Part shown: in pieces, positions 42,965 to 50,827 of the stretch
How positions within the stretch are numbered: the stretch's first letter is position 1
Layout: each line of letters begins with the position of its first letter
Source of the DNA: Paenochrobactrum glaciei
GTDB taxonomy: Bacteria; Pseudomonadota; Alphaproteobacteria; Rhizobiales; Rhizobiaceae
Assembly: GCF_039522165.1 (NCBI RefSeq)
Contig: NZ_BAAADE010000001.1
Span: 682,001-746,000 of the forward strand
Length of the DNA stretch: 64,000 nt
Direction of reading: 5' to 3'
The notes under the pieces: generated by a model
What the model was told of the DNA's origin: nothing
The model's input: the letters and a program-made list of their open reading frames with translations, nothing else
The model's database searches: none
Translations under genes and position numbers: made by a program

Positions 42965-44284
42965 TCATCGGCATCCCTTCAAGATGTTTTTGATGTAACC
43001 CTCTAAAGAGAAATCGAAGTTAACCATTCCTTCTGCATCAAACAGTTGGAAGTCGAATTTATTACTAGGCCAATCGACGATTTCCCCCTCACAATCAACT
43101 ATTGGCGGTACAACTCCTAACGTATTAAGTGATTGAACCAACCCAAATAGCGGACTTTTAATTCTAGATTTTGCGGCACCAAAACCGAGCTCTAACATAT
43201 AAGTCTCTGTCTGATCGAAAGCGAAGATATTAGATTGCGTAATGTTGTTAGAGATGACATCGATCGCATCCTCCATAATTGCTTCCGCGGAGGGTAAACC
43301 AGATTTTGATAAGGCGTTATTAATCCACCCATCAGCATCTAACTCTGATGAAAAAGGGGCAAGATTGCTGCAAATTACTGCAAATGCAAACCCTCTATCT
43401 CTTTGTGCCTTAAAAGCAGGGAAAAGCTCACCCCAGTCGTCCAATGGTTGCGATAATTGTAGCCCATTAAAGTGCACATCCGTCAGATTAAGGCAAAGAT
43501 GAGAAATCCGCGAAGCATATTTATATGCTATAATTGCGTCTCTTATTTTACAAAAATGCGCCAATAGATGAGCCGGGGCTGAATAAAGCGATAGCTCCGG
43601 TTCATATAATCGTTGAAGCAACTTAGTCCGAGTATTGTACTTTGTTACAATTTTTTGATCCTCTGGGACTTTACCATCTATATAACTATAAAGAGCGTGA
43701 TATTCAGAAGCCATGGCTATTGTTTCTAACAATGCCGCAATGGTTATTGGCTGACGCAAAAGTAGGCGTTGTGAAAAATGATCAAGAAAACGAACAAAAA
43801 GAATTGGCCTTGATTGGTTTAATTGACCATCCGTATCAAGCTCAAGTCCAGCTGAAAACTGTATGACCCAAGGATGATTTGGGTCGTACGGAGGCTGATT
43901 ATCCACGACAATTCTATAATAATCTGGAAAGCTAAGTCTTCTGCCCTCGTCATACAATTTTATCAGCTGTGGAAAATCGGCTTCCGATCCAGGCTCGTTA
44001 CGGCGGTCTAATGTTCGATAACCGCTATATATGCGCTTTACGTAACCCTGCCCCCACACAGTGCCTACAACATCCGCCCAGTGAGTGATCTCATGCGCAA
44101 TAGTTGCATATATTTCAGCTGCTTTTTCGTGATCTTGAGCCACCATGGCTTTAGCTAAATCGTCTTTGGTATATGCATCCAATGTTATTAATTGTGCCTG
44201 AGGTGAAAAATGTGCAATTCGACCAACATTAGGGAATTGATTATTTCTCCGCTCTTTGGACCATTTCTTAATAAGGTCGCTCAT
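42965..44284 (-). CDS. Unknown element protein with a HExxH motif
   Basis: A 439-aa protein I do not recognise. It contains IYATIAHEITHWADVVGTVW; HEITH at residues 64-68 fits a zincin zinc-binding site, with possible further ligands downstream. There is no signal peptide or membrane segment. The rest is mixed alpha/beta, with low similarity to anything I know. It is convergent with the Abi_C gene and carried by the element, so an accessory or defence role is possible. A chance HExxH cannot be excluded, but the hydrophobic residues around the motif are those expected for a zincin helix. The start at 44284 has GAGAGC upstream; the frame extends to 44308. Confidence 0.6.
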   Translation of the reverse strand: MSDLIKKWSKERRNNQFPNVGRIAHFSPQAQLITLDAYTKDDLAKAMVAQDHEKAAEIYATIAHEITHWADVVGTVWGQGYVKRIYSGYRTLDRRNEPGSEADFPQLIKLYDEGRRLSFPDYYRIVVDNQPPYDPNHPWVIQFSAGLELDTDGQLNQSRPILFVRFLDHFSQRLLLRQPITIAALLETIAMASEYHALYSYIDGKVPEDQKIVTKYNTRTKLLQRLYEPELSLYSAPAHLLAHFCKIRDAIIAYKYASRISHLCLNLTDVHFNGLQLSQPLDDWGELFPAFKAQRDRGFAFAVICSNLAPFSSELDADGWINNALSKSGLPSAEAIMEDAIDVISNNITQSNIFAFDQTETYMLELGFGAAKSRIKSPLFGLVQSLNTLGVVPPIVDCEGEIVDWPSNKFDFQLFDAEGMVNFDFSLEGYIKNILKGCR

Positions 44285-44359
44285 GCTTGCTCTCAACTTA
44301 AAAAACAAACTTCTGACTTGCCGAGTAAAGATGACTGAAACTTATTTCAGCTTGTCCTA

Positions 44360-44773
44360 TCAAGGTTTCACTTTGATCATTCTGATCGTGCCGGCGGCTA
44401 GTGGGCGCTCAACTTCCTTAAATCCGTAATTAGGAGCGATAATGAGCGTGTTTGGTGTAATGAAACCAAAACACGCATCAAATGGGTGCGTATCCGTGGC
44501 ATTGACGGTTACAAGACCACAATAAAGGGTTCTGCCTTTGGCATCGCGGCGATCACCGATGAACTGACGACCTGCCGCAAATACATATTGGTTCCAGGCA
44601 TGGTCTTGAACAACCGTTGCACGAGTAAACACAATAGCGTCAAAGCCTGCGGCTGAAGGTTGGATAGGATTGACGGAAACACAGGCAGATAACGAAAATG
44701 CTGTGAGAGCAAATGTAACTAACCGTTTTGTTCTGCTTGAAAAATGAAATGCATCTCTAATCTTAGCTGTCAT
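44360..44773 (-). CDS. Putative lipoprotein of the integrative element
   Basis: A 137-aa protein with a positively charged start, hydrophobic segment and lipobox (LVTFALTAFSLSAC), so it should be lipid-modified and anchored in the envelope. The mature part (about 110 residues, with FVAAGRQFIGDRR-like and CGLVTVNATDTHPFDACFG segments and two cysteines) has no family I recognise. GGGGGA precedes the ATG at 44773. It lies alone between the HExxH gene and the second recombinase. It might alter the cell surface, for example as a superinfection-exclusion protein; this is speculation. Confidence 0.65.
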   Translation of the reverse strand: MTAKIRDAFHFSSRTKRLVTFALTAFSLSACVSVNPIQPSAAGFDAIVFTRATVVQDHAWNQYVFAAGRQFIGDRRDAKGRTLYCGLVTVNATDTHPFDACFGFITPNTLIIAPNYGFKEVERPLAAGTIRMIKVKP

Positions 44774-44963
44774 AAATCCCCCACGGTGACAGTTGCGACT
44801 CAAATAAGTATTTCTAATTTATTGAAAGTCGTAATCCTTTTGCCACAAGTTACAAGCGTATTACCAAAACACGAAACGTAATTATTTAATGAGAAACGTC
44901 TAATTAAAGTAAAAATATAATCGATACGGCACTTAATCAGAAAAATGACAGCCTAAACACTGG

Positions 44964-46061
44964 TCACAATAACCGTGAGATTGCGGCATCGGTAAACAGG
45001 TCTGTATCGCGGATATAGCGTGAGAGGCTGCTGTCGGTACGGTGCCCTGTCGTTTGCTTGATTTTATAGGCGGAAGCGCCCGCGTGTGCTGCTGATGTCG
45101 CAAAGCCTGCCCGAAGTGAATGACCGGAAAACGATTTAGGGTCATAGCCCGCATTCGCAATGCTAGATTTAACGACAAGGCTGACTGCTTCACCCGATAT
45201 ACGCCGTTCCAATATATGACCGTGCTTATTAATACAGACGAACAGAGCGCCAGAGGTTCGCCCCAATAATTCCAACCAAGCTTTAACCGCGGTGACAGGG
45301 CAATATCGTGTCCGGCCAAAAGGCACTGCGATTTTACGCCCTTGCCCTTCTTGATCCGTTTTTGACCGGCACAAAGTCACCATCATACCACGCGGTATAA
45401 ATTCAATATCGTCTATGTTCAGTGCGGCCAGCTCTGAACGGCGCATTGCAGTTGCAAAGCCTAAAAGTAATAAAGCACGATCTCGGATATCTTTCGGGCG
45501 CTGGTGGCCAAGCTGATCAAGCATGGCAAAAAGATCGTCACGTAAAATGGCTGTCGCTTGCTTTTGCTTTATCCCCAATGACCGCCGAATACCGCGCAGA
45601 GTGGATTTCACCAATTCAGCCTTGCAGGGATCGTCATATCCGCGCGTTCGATGTGCTTTTACCAAAGACGCTAATCGGCGTTCAATAGTGGCAACTGCAT
45701 AATGGTCAGCCATTTCTGCAATATAAGACGCAATATCGGTGGGCGATGTTGGAAGGGTTCTGCCAGTGGCTTCAAAATGGGTTAAATCTGCCCGATAGCT
45801 TCGTTTGGTGCTTTCTGAGAGGGAATGTATGAGAAAATCCTGAACCTCGCTTGGCAGAGCTGGAAAATTGTCACCATTAAATTTGCAATTAATTGCAAAC
45901 CAATTGTCACAATTTTTTCCAGTGCAATTAATTGTAAACTTTTCTGGATAAGTAGATGTCGTTTGGCACACATCATATTTATTCGAATTTTGCCCACCGT
46001 TACGCACGTCACTTTGCCCCTTGATTGGTTTTAGCCAACAAACGCCGAGAACGCAGAGCAT
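44964..46061 (-). CDS. Second tyrosine recombinase of the element (XerC/D-like)
   Basis: A protein of up to 365 aa with a SAM-like N-terminal core-binding domain (LSESTKRSYRADLTHFEA) and full catalytic domain: LLGFATAMRRSELAALNI (Arg I), GHSLRAGFATSAAHAG (HxxR box), TTGHRTDSSLSRYI (second His and Tyr). It is not closely similar to the attL integrase. The first 60 residues include an odd internal duplication (TINCTGKNCDNW and AINCKFNGDNF) encoded by palindromic tandem repeats, and the real start may be internal. Its beginning overlaps the end of the RarA-like gene by about 50 bp, so the two are co-expressed. Confidence 0.85.
   Translation of the reverse strand: MLCVLGVCWLKPIKGQSDVRNGGQNSNKYDVCQTTSTYPEKFTINCTGKNCDNWFAINCKFNGDNFPALPSEVQDFLIHSLSESTKRSYRADLTHFEATGRTLPTSPTDIASYIAEMADHYAVATIERRLASLVKAHRTRGYDDPCKAELVKSTLRGIRRSLGIKQKQATAILRDDLFAMLDQLGHQRPKDIRDRALLLLGFATAMRRSELAALNIDDIEFIPRGMMVTLCRSKTDQEGQGRKIAVPFGRTRYCPVTAVKAWLELLGRTSGALFVCINKHGHILERRISGEAVSLVVKSSIANAGYDPKSFSGHSLRAGFATSAAHAGASAYKIKQTTGHRTDSSLSRYIRDTDLFTDAAISRLL
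45863..45940. repeat. Tandem imperfect repeats with palindromes at the 5' end of the second recombinase gene
   Basis: Two units of about 40 bp share AATTGTCAC followed by GCAATTAATTG and AAAC. The first contains the perfect 18-bp palindrome TTTGCAATTAATTGCAAA at 45882-45899; the second has CAGTGCAATTAATTGTAAAC. They look like protein-binding iterons rather than ordinary coding sequence. Confidence 0.6.
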
Positions 46062-47121
46062 TTAACTGACAGAGATTGTCGTTAACCGCCTCAATAAGTT
46101 CTTCAATCCCATCAATTGGAAACCCAATCTTGAAAAAATCGGCTTCACGGCCAAGACGCTCAAGATCAGCTGAACCTTGCCATACAAACTGCGGTTTAAC
46201 CGGAATGGCATCAACATAGAAAGCCGCCATTGCCGCCGCATCCGCTGCACGAAAGTCGGGAACATATTTATTCAATATGGCAGCAACCTGACCGTTCTCA
46301 ATTGCAAAGCGCCCAATTGAAGCCTTACCGGCAGAGGTATGCTTATCATAGGTATATGACGGAATACCCCGAATTGCTGATGATACCGGTAGTGCCAGAT
46401 CAATCATATGCGGCATCATTAAATTATCTGGTGAATAGGCAACCGCCCATATCACGGGCAGCATGATTGTAATCGGGTGGCGTGTCCGCTCACATGCATA
46501 GGCTACATCGGATAGAAACGCATCCGGCACACCGGCATCCGCAAAAGCTGCAAGCAATTTCGGCAGATCACCATCCCCAACCCTGCTTTCACCATCCCAA
46601 TTCAAACCAGAGGCATACCAAGCCGCAATCGCACGGGAAACAATCGGCAATGAACGATCAACCGCCATTGTTATACGTTGGTCTATCGATTGCTTCCCCA
46701 CCACACAAAGTTCAGCTTCGAATGCGGGATGATGTCGGGCAGCACAAACCAGATAATCAGAACCTCGGCATTTAGGCACCACAGTAAGCGTTTCAATCAC
46801 ACGCGCCACAACGCCAATAAAATCACCCTTCCGCTCTTTGCGGGCTAATTTGGCGACTTGAACCATCATGGACAGTGAGTCCGGTGAAGCAATCCCGATA
46901 TCTTCCACCGTAATGATCAATAAACGGGACCAGATTGCAGCCCCACGTAGCTGATACAGTCGTAATCCCGCAGCTACAGCTAAGCCCACTTCACCACGTC
47001 GCATAGCCTTTTGCAGAAGGCTGGAAGAGACCCATGGATCAAGATTACGAACAGCATTCCATGCGTCAGTGTCGTAAATTCTTGCTTCTGAAGTATAGGG
47101 GTCATTTACATATTCGGTCAT
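46009..47121 (-). CDS. Stand-alone protein resembling the RarA/MgsA C-terminal region
   Basis: A 370-aa protein without an AAA+ ATPase domain. Residues about 31-85 (SSSLLQKAMRRGEVGLAVAA, RLLIITVEDIGIASPDSL) resemble the region after the ATPase core of replication-associated recombination protein A (RarA/MgsA) and clamp-loader subunits, where an EDIG-LA-P motif is conserved (here Glu73-Asp74-Ile75-Gly76). The remainder has no clear relative. A role in replication or recombination of the element is inferred. It overlaps the start of the second recombinase gene. AAGGAA lies seven bases before the chosen ATG at 47121. The similarity is remote. Confidence 0.6.
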   Translation of the reverse strand: MTEYVNDPYTSEARIYDTDAWNAVRNLDPWVSSSLLQKAMRRGEVGLAVAAGLRLYQLRGAAIWSRLLIITVEDIGIASPDSLSMMVQVAKLARKERKGDFIGVVARVIETLTVVPKCRGSDYLVCAARHHPAFEAELCVVGKQSIDQRITMAVDRSLPIVSRAIAAWYASGLNWDGESRVGDGDLPKLLAAFADAGVPDAFLSDVAYACERTRHPITIMLPVIWAVAYSPDNLMMPHMIDLALPVSSAIRGIPSYTYDKHTSAGKASIGRFAIENGQVAAILNKYVPDFRAADAAAMAAFYVDAIPVKPQFVWQGSADLERLGREADFFKIGFPIDGIEELIEAVNDNLCQLNALRSRRLLAKTNQGAK

Positions 47122-47330
47122 CAACGTTTTCCTTAAAGGTTTGCCTATGGAAAACGTTAGCTTTGACCTATCAAAAGCCAATGATTATTGCGGTTTTGAG
47201 CGAGAAAGGCAGTTATGGGCTAAGCAGAAATTACCCAGCAATCAGCTTAAACTGCCTTGTCTCTCATAGAGTCCCGCGTGTTCTGCGGACATAGCTTTCA
47301 GACACTAATTTTACGGTCGATAGTCCCAAC

Positions 47331-47591
47331 TTATTCTAACGACCAAAGATAAACGTAACCCTCTTTATTCACCAACCCCAACCTAACTTTTTTGAATGAA
47401 AACCCGCGTCGGGTAAGCCCCTTGATCGCCCGCAGAATATTAGGGTTTTCATTTATTCCGTCGCGGCCATACGCCATTCGCGCTAATTGTGAGGTCGTTA
47501 AGCTTGGATGCTGTTGAAGCGCTTCAAGCACCGTTCGCTGGATGCGCCCTTGAGGTTTTGACTTGACTTTCATTGCACGGAATTTCAGCAT
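47331..47591 (-). CDS. Small winged-helix-like protein
   Basis: An 86-aa basic protein. RIQRTVLEALQQHPSLTTSQLARMAYG with RAIKGLTRRGF and KKVRLGLVNKEGYVYLWSLE has the pattern of a winged helix-turn-helix (helix, recognition helix, beta wing), as in small phage or plasmid regulators. The start is probably the ATG at 47591 or 47573; an in-frame GTG at 47663 would overlap the upstream gene. It follows the HNH/AP2-type gene closely and is probably co-transcribed with it. Possibly an excisionase or copy-control regulator. Confidence 0.6.
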   Translation of the reverse strand: MLKFRAMKVKSKPQGRIQRTVLEALQQHPSLTTSQLARMAYGRDGINENPNILRAIKGLTRRGFSFKKVRLGLVNKEGYVYLWSLE

Positions 47592-47653
47592 TCTTCTCAA
47601 CCTTCCTTGCGTCCCCCCGAAAGCTATAAAACGGGTATGGATATGATGATTTT

Positions 47654-48700
47654 TCAGCAGCACTCTTTAACCATCTCGATAAGGCGTTGTTTTTCACGGA
47701 CTGCTTTAACGTATTCAGGATCAATTTTTTCAATCAACCGCTGATGAACCGGCAGCAAATTAAAGAAATTTACGTGGGGCCGATGAGCTGGCCAGAGCCG
47801 TTTAATTTTTGCCTCATATTGTGCTTCGGTAAATTCTTCGCCTATTTCAGCAAACAGTTCGTGTATTTGATCAAAAGTAGGAAGAAACGCCTCTCCACCA
47901 TGTTTTGCTCGAGCATAAGCATATGACTCCGCCCTTTCCTTAAATAGATGCTCACGTATCGTCATCGGGCGAACAGGACTTGCTTGGCCATTCGGAACAA
48001 CAAGTGGGGACGTACCTTTCAGTTCAGGAGCAACAGCGCCACCCCGCGTCAACTTCCCATGTATGATTTCATCATCTGACCAACCACGATTTCGGCGCTG
48101 GCGTATTGCGGCGGGGGTCACACCCTGAAGCTTGGCTGCTCTGGATGCTGTGAACGTTTCACCCTTGTGGGTTGAATAGAAAGTGGCAGTATCGCCTTTA
48201 TTATTGTTTTGGGTGTGCTTATCAGCCCAGCGCACTTTATCAGGCGCATATTCAGGGTCTTCATTATTAATGCGATCAAGCGTAGCGCCTTTTGCCGGCA
48301 TTGGGCCAACATATTTCAGAAAGCTTTTAAACTCACGAAAACCCTGATGAATGATCGCCTTCTTACTTTTGGCGCGGGACAGCATATTCTTATGCGCCGT
48401 AGCTTCGCGGCTATAACGCATCCTCAATTCGGTCTTAGATAGCGTGTCACAATCGTGCAGAAATGAAATATAGGTGCTGTCGGATGGGATTTTCTCAAGG
48501 GTGTGACATACCTCATTATTATTTCTTATGAGCGTAACACTACCGTCATAGCTAGAGGGCTCTAAAGCCTTTGTAATAAGGGTTTTCTCAGCGTTACAAG
48601 TTGAGAAATTTTGTAACGTGGTGTGAGAAAATTTCTCAAATATAGGTAAATTTTCCAGTGATGAGAAATTAAACGTAACGTTCGAGATAACTGGCTGCAT
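47654..48700 (-). CDS. Phage-type protein with AP2/HNH-like and HTH motifs; possible element replication protein
   Basis: A 348-aa protein. Residues 132-168 (GPMPAKGATLDRINNEDPEY, RWADKHTQNNNK) match the sequence that often sits in HNH/AP2-type DNA-binding domains of phages and homing endonucleases (P-TLDRIN...Y-P-N-RWA--QNNN). Residues 189-213 (AKLQGVTPAAIRQRRNRGWS) look like a helix-turn-helix. A GGAGGTCACC site precedes the ATG at 48700. Iteron-like repeats fill its first 40 codons (48584-48680), as in phage replication initiators. The function is not established; it is the rightmost gene of the element. Confidence 0.62.
   Translation of the reverse strand: MQPVISNVTFNFSSLENLPIFEKFSHTTLQNFSTCNAEKTLITKALEPSSYDGSVTLIRNNNEVCHTLEKIPSDSTYISFLHDCDTLSKTELRMRYSREATAHKNMLSRAKSKKAIIHQGFREFKSFLKYVGPMPAKGATLDRINNEDPEYAPDKVRWADKHTQNNNKGDTATFYSTHKGETFTASRAAKLQGVTPAAIRQRRNRGWSDDEIIHGKLTRGGAVAPELKGTSPLVVPNGQASPVRPMTIREHLFKERAESYAYARAKHGGEAFLPTFDQIHELFAEIGEEFTEAQYEAKIKRLWPAHRPHVNFFNLLPVHQRLIEKIDPEYVKAVREKQRLIEMVKECC
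48584..48680. repeat. Iteron-like repeats inside the 5' end of the rightmost element gene
   Basis: Four related sites: TTTCTCAGCGTTAC at 48584-48597 (inverted), TGAGAAATTTTGTAACG at 48602-48618, the 15-bp palindrome TGAGAAAATTTCTCA at 48624-48638, and TGAGAAATTAAACGTAACG at 48662-48680. They combine TGAGAAA with GTAACG. This may be an origin of replication or an operator for the encoded DNA-binding protein. Confidence 0.55.
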
Positions 48701-48739
48701 GGTGACCTCCAAAGAAACTCATTGTGTCTTGGAGAGCTG

Positions 48740-48811
48740 ATGCTAAAATGGTCGGGCTACACGTCCATAATGCACTGGCTCACAATGATTTCAGCTCCCT
48801 TTCGATCCTGA
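48740..48811 (+). CDS. Possible 23-aa peptide overlapping a terminator
   Basis: A short frame beginning MLKWSGYTSIMHWLTMI starts at 48740 directly after GGAGAGCTG and ends within a strong terminator (48795-48830). It is moderately hydrophobic. It could be a small toxic or regulatory peptide, or the frame may be accidental within a small RNA. It lies between the rightmost element gene and attR, transcribed outward. Confidence 0.3.
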   Translation: MLKWSGYTSIMHWLTMISAPFRS

Positions 48812-48830
48812 TCGAGAGGGAGTTTTAATT
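48795..48830 (+). terminator. Terminator on the + strand near attR
   Basis: CTCCCTTTCGATC pairs with GATCGAGAGGGAG (one G-U pair) around CT, followed by TTTTAATTTT. No annotated + strand gene precedes it, so it implies an unannotated transcript, perhaps including the 48740 peptide. Confidence 0.75.
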
Positions 48831-48978
48831 TTCTAAATTGGATTATTGATAGAGTTCAGTCGCAGTGAACTACTGCCAAAGGCGTTAGCCAATCGCAGAA
48901 AAAGCCTTTTTAAATCAATGAAGCCGTTTTCAACTGTTAGCCAATTCAAGCTATTGAAAAATAAAAGAAATGAGAGAA

Positions 48979-48994
48979 CCTCCGGGCCCACCAT
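48979..48994 (+). repeat. attR: direct repeat CCTCCGGGCCCACCAT
   Basis: Exact copy of the tRNA 3' end at 39815-39830. It marks the right junction of the element; core chromosomal sequence resumes beyond it. Confidence 0.9.
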
Positions 48995-49080
48995 TCCTCT
49001 TTTATAGTTCTTTTTCATTCCATACGACAGATTTATCAGTAATCTATCCTTCAACACACTGTAAGTTATGGAAAAGCGTA

Positions 49081-49788
49081 ATGACGCCGCATGTCTTTTG
49101 TCCTGATTTTTCACACCACTGCCTCAATGGCACTTCGCCTTCGCGCGCTGAGTTAGCAAATCTTGCCGTTAAAGGACGCCCTTATAAGCTTAATGGCTGT
49201 CGTCTTGAAAATACGGATTTATCAAATTTGAATCTAACAGGCTGGCTCTTTCAAGATTGTTTATTAAAAGCCACTGATTTCACCAGCGCAGTACTGGAAC
49301 ACAGCCTGTTTAAAAGCTGCCGCGGGGCCTATGCCAACTTTACCGCCGCATATTTACTCGAAGCTCATTTCATCGATAGTGATTTCAATAATACAAATTT
49401 TGTCGGCGCTATGCTATCAGAAGCAAGCTTTACCGGTTGTAAATTAACTGGTGCCGACCTCACACGCGTCAAAACAACCGGAACATTGTTCAAAGACACA
49501 ACATTATCCGCTGCACGTCTGCCCCGCTTTTCCTTCCGTAAAGCGCAATTGCAAAATATCGATTTCAGCTTTGCCGATTTGTTCGAATGTGATTTCCGCG
49601 AAGCTGATTTTGATGATTGCCGCCTGAGCGAAGCCAATCTTGTTGACGCTAAATTTGATGGCGCAGATTTGCGCGGTGCGGATCTTGGCGGCTTACGCCT
49701 CAATGATGCCAGACGTTTTAAAGGCGCCATTATCTCTAAAAGTCAGGCCAGCGAAATTTTAGCGGAAATGGGACTGAAAGTTCTCTAG
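49081..49788 (+). CDS. Pentapeptide-repeat protein
   Basis: A 235-aa protein made largely of pentapeptide repeats with the A(D/N)(L/F)xx pattern (for example LENTDLSNLNLTG, FTSAVLEHSLF, GADLTRVKTTG, CDFREADFDD, GADLRGADLGG), which fold as a right-handed quadrilateral beta helix. Related Qnr/MfpA proteins mimic DNA and protect gyrase, but most members have no known function; there is no specific Qnr signature. I start at the ATG at 49081 with GGAAAAGCG upstream, which avoids the attR region. It is the first chromosomal gene right of the element. Confidence 0.88.
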   Translation: MTPHVFCPDFSHHCLNGTSPSRAELANLAVKGRPYKLNGCRLENTDLSNLNLTGWLFQDCLLKATDFTSAVLEHSLFKSCRGAYANFTAAYLLEAHFIDSDFNNTNFVGAMLSEASFTGCKLTGADLTRVKTTGTLFKDTTLSAARLPRFSFRKAQLQNIDFSFADLFECDFREADFDDCRLSEANLVDAKFDGADLRGADLGGLRLNDARRFKGAIISKSQASEILAEMGLKVL

Positions 49789-49869
49789 AATTCTCAGCAA
49801 TCTATTTACAAAAAAGCAAATACATTAGAAAATACTTGCAGCAATATTTTTCAAATACGGAGCGTCATT

Positions 49870-50262
49870 ATGAAACTTGGCTATACAATCATTTACGTTC
49901 CGGATGTGGCCGCTTCTGTAAAGTTTTTCTCCGAAAGCTTTGGCTTTCAGGTACGTTTTCTACATGAAGGCGGCGATTATGGCGAGCTGGAAACCGGAGA
50001 AACAACGCTTGCCTTTGCCAGTGTCACTTTAGCCGACACGAATTTTAAAACCGGCATTGTTGCTGCCCATTCTTCGCAAAAACCGCTTGGAGTGGAAGTT
50101 GCCTTTGTCACAGACAATGTTGCAGATGCACACGCAAAAGCTTTAGCAAACGGTGCGCAGGAACTGGCAGCACCAAAACAAAAACCTTGGGGACAGACAG
50201 TGTCTTATGTCCGCAGCCCTGACGGCACTTTGATTGAGCTGTGCACGCCTGTAGGTGACTAA
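49870..50262 (+). CDS. VOC (glyoxalase/bleomycin-resistance) family protein
   Basis: A 130-aa protein of the vicinal oxygen chelate superfamily with two beta-alpha-beta-beta-beta modules: LGYTIIYVPDVAASVKFFSESF at the N-terminus and VEVAFVTDNVADAHAKALANGA then VRSPDGTLIELCTP at the end. Members include glyoxalase I, dioxygenases and antibiotic-binding proteins. The usual C-terminal metal Glu is present in LIELC. The substrate is unknown. Monocistronic, preceded by a short AT-rich promoter region. Confidence 0.88.
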   Translation: MKLGYTIIYVPDVAASVKFFSESFGFQVRFLHEGGDYGELETGETTLAFASVTLADTNFKTGIVAAHSSQKPLGVEVAFVTDNVADAHAKALANGAQELAAPKQKPWGQTVSYVRSPDGTLIELCTPVGD

Positions 50263-50271
50263 ACGTCTTGA

Positions 50272-50613
50272 TCAGTTACCATCGAGATGGAACTTATGCA
50301 GGATGCGATGCACAACCGGTGCACAAAGAAAGCTGACTGAGGCCAGGAAAAATAAATTGGCATAAAGGCCGAACAGGCCGATAAACAATTTGCCGCTCAG
50401 ACTATCCGGCATTTGCACAATCCCAAAGCCTCCGAGCAGAAATGCCGAATGAATAACCGCATTTTCAAGCGTGGTGTCTTCAAAATATAACAGCCCTGTC
50501 GCGCCGACCAGAACGGAAAGCCCCAACACGCCAACAACCCAGCAAAAATGCTTCAGTAAACGGGCTGCAAATGCCCCTTTTGACAATAGTCTATCACTTG
50601 CCCGTTCGTACAT
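50272..50613 (-). CDS. Small membrane protein of unknown function
   Basis: A 113-aa protein with about three membrane segments (HFCWVVGVLGLSVLVGATGLLYF, VIHSAFLLGGFGIVQM, LFIGLFGLYANLFFLASVSFL). The first outward loop carries FEDTTLENA. The length and the FGLYA segment after two helices are reminiscent of half of a two-helix ion channel, but there is no TVGYG-type filter. Start at 50613 is preferred (GGGAAAG upstream) though the frame opens at 50652. It is convergent with the VOC gene ten bases away. Confidence 0.65.
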   Translation of the reverse strand: MYERASDRLLSKGAFAARLLKHFCWVVGVLGLSVLVGATGLLYFEDTTLENAVIHSAFLLGGFGIVQMPDSLSGKLFIGLFGLYANLFFLASVSFLCAPVVHRILHKFHLDGN

Positions 50614-50827
50614 GGCTTTCCCGCAACAAATCCACCCGTTGACCCGCTCCATTATAGCCAGATCTTTAAAAAGAAAAGCTATTTAAAAGCTTTTCAAGAC
50701 GCAGCATAAATGACTGTCATATGAATGCAGCATTACTGCTGCAAAAGGCAGACACTTGTAGCTTTAAATATCTGGCCATGTCCCGCGTTTTAAAAGACTT
50801 GGCCGTGGATGGAAACCGGATCTGCCT

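Larger units (their letters stand above)
39815..48994. mobile_element. 9.2-kb integrative element in a tRNA gene
   Basis: The element is bounded by 16-bp direct repeats (39815-39830 and 48979-48994) identical to the tRNA 3' end. An integrase gene lies 91 bp inside the left end and reads towards that end, as is usual. Gene content is accessory: two tyrosine recombinases, ribbon-helix-helix regulators, an Abi_C protein, a HExxH protein, a lipoprotein and phage-like DNA-binding proteins. Codon use and the AT-rich look of 41.6-44.3 kb differ from the surroundings. No conjugation, capsid or terminase genes are seen, so it is a satellite-like or minimal integrative element; mobility may depend on helpers. 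Confidence 0.88.

Noticed and set aside
39815..48994. Conjugative element or complete prophage
   Set aside because: No relaxase, type IV secretion, portal, terminase, capsid or tail genes are visible in the interval.
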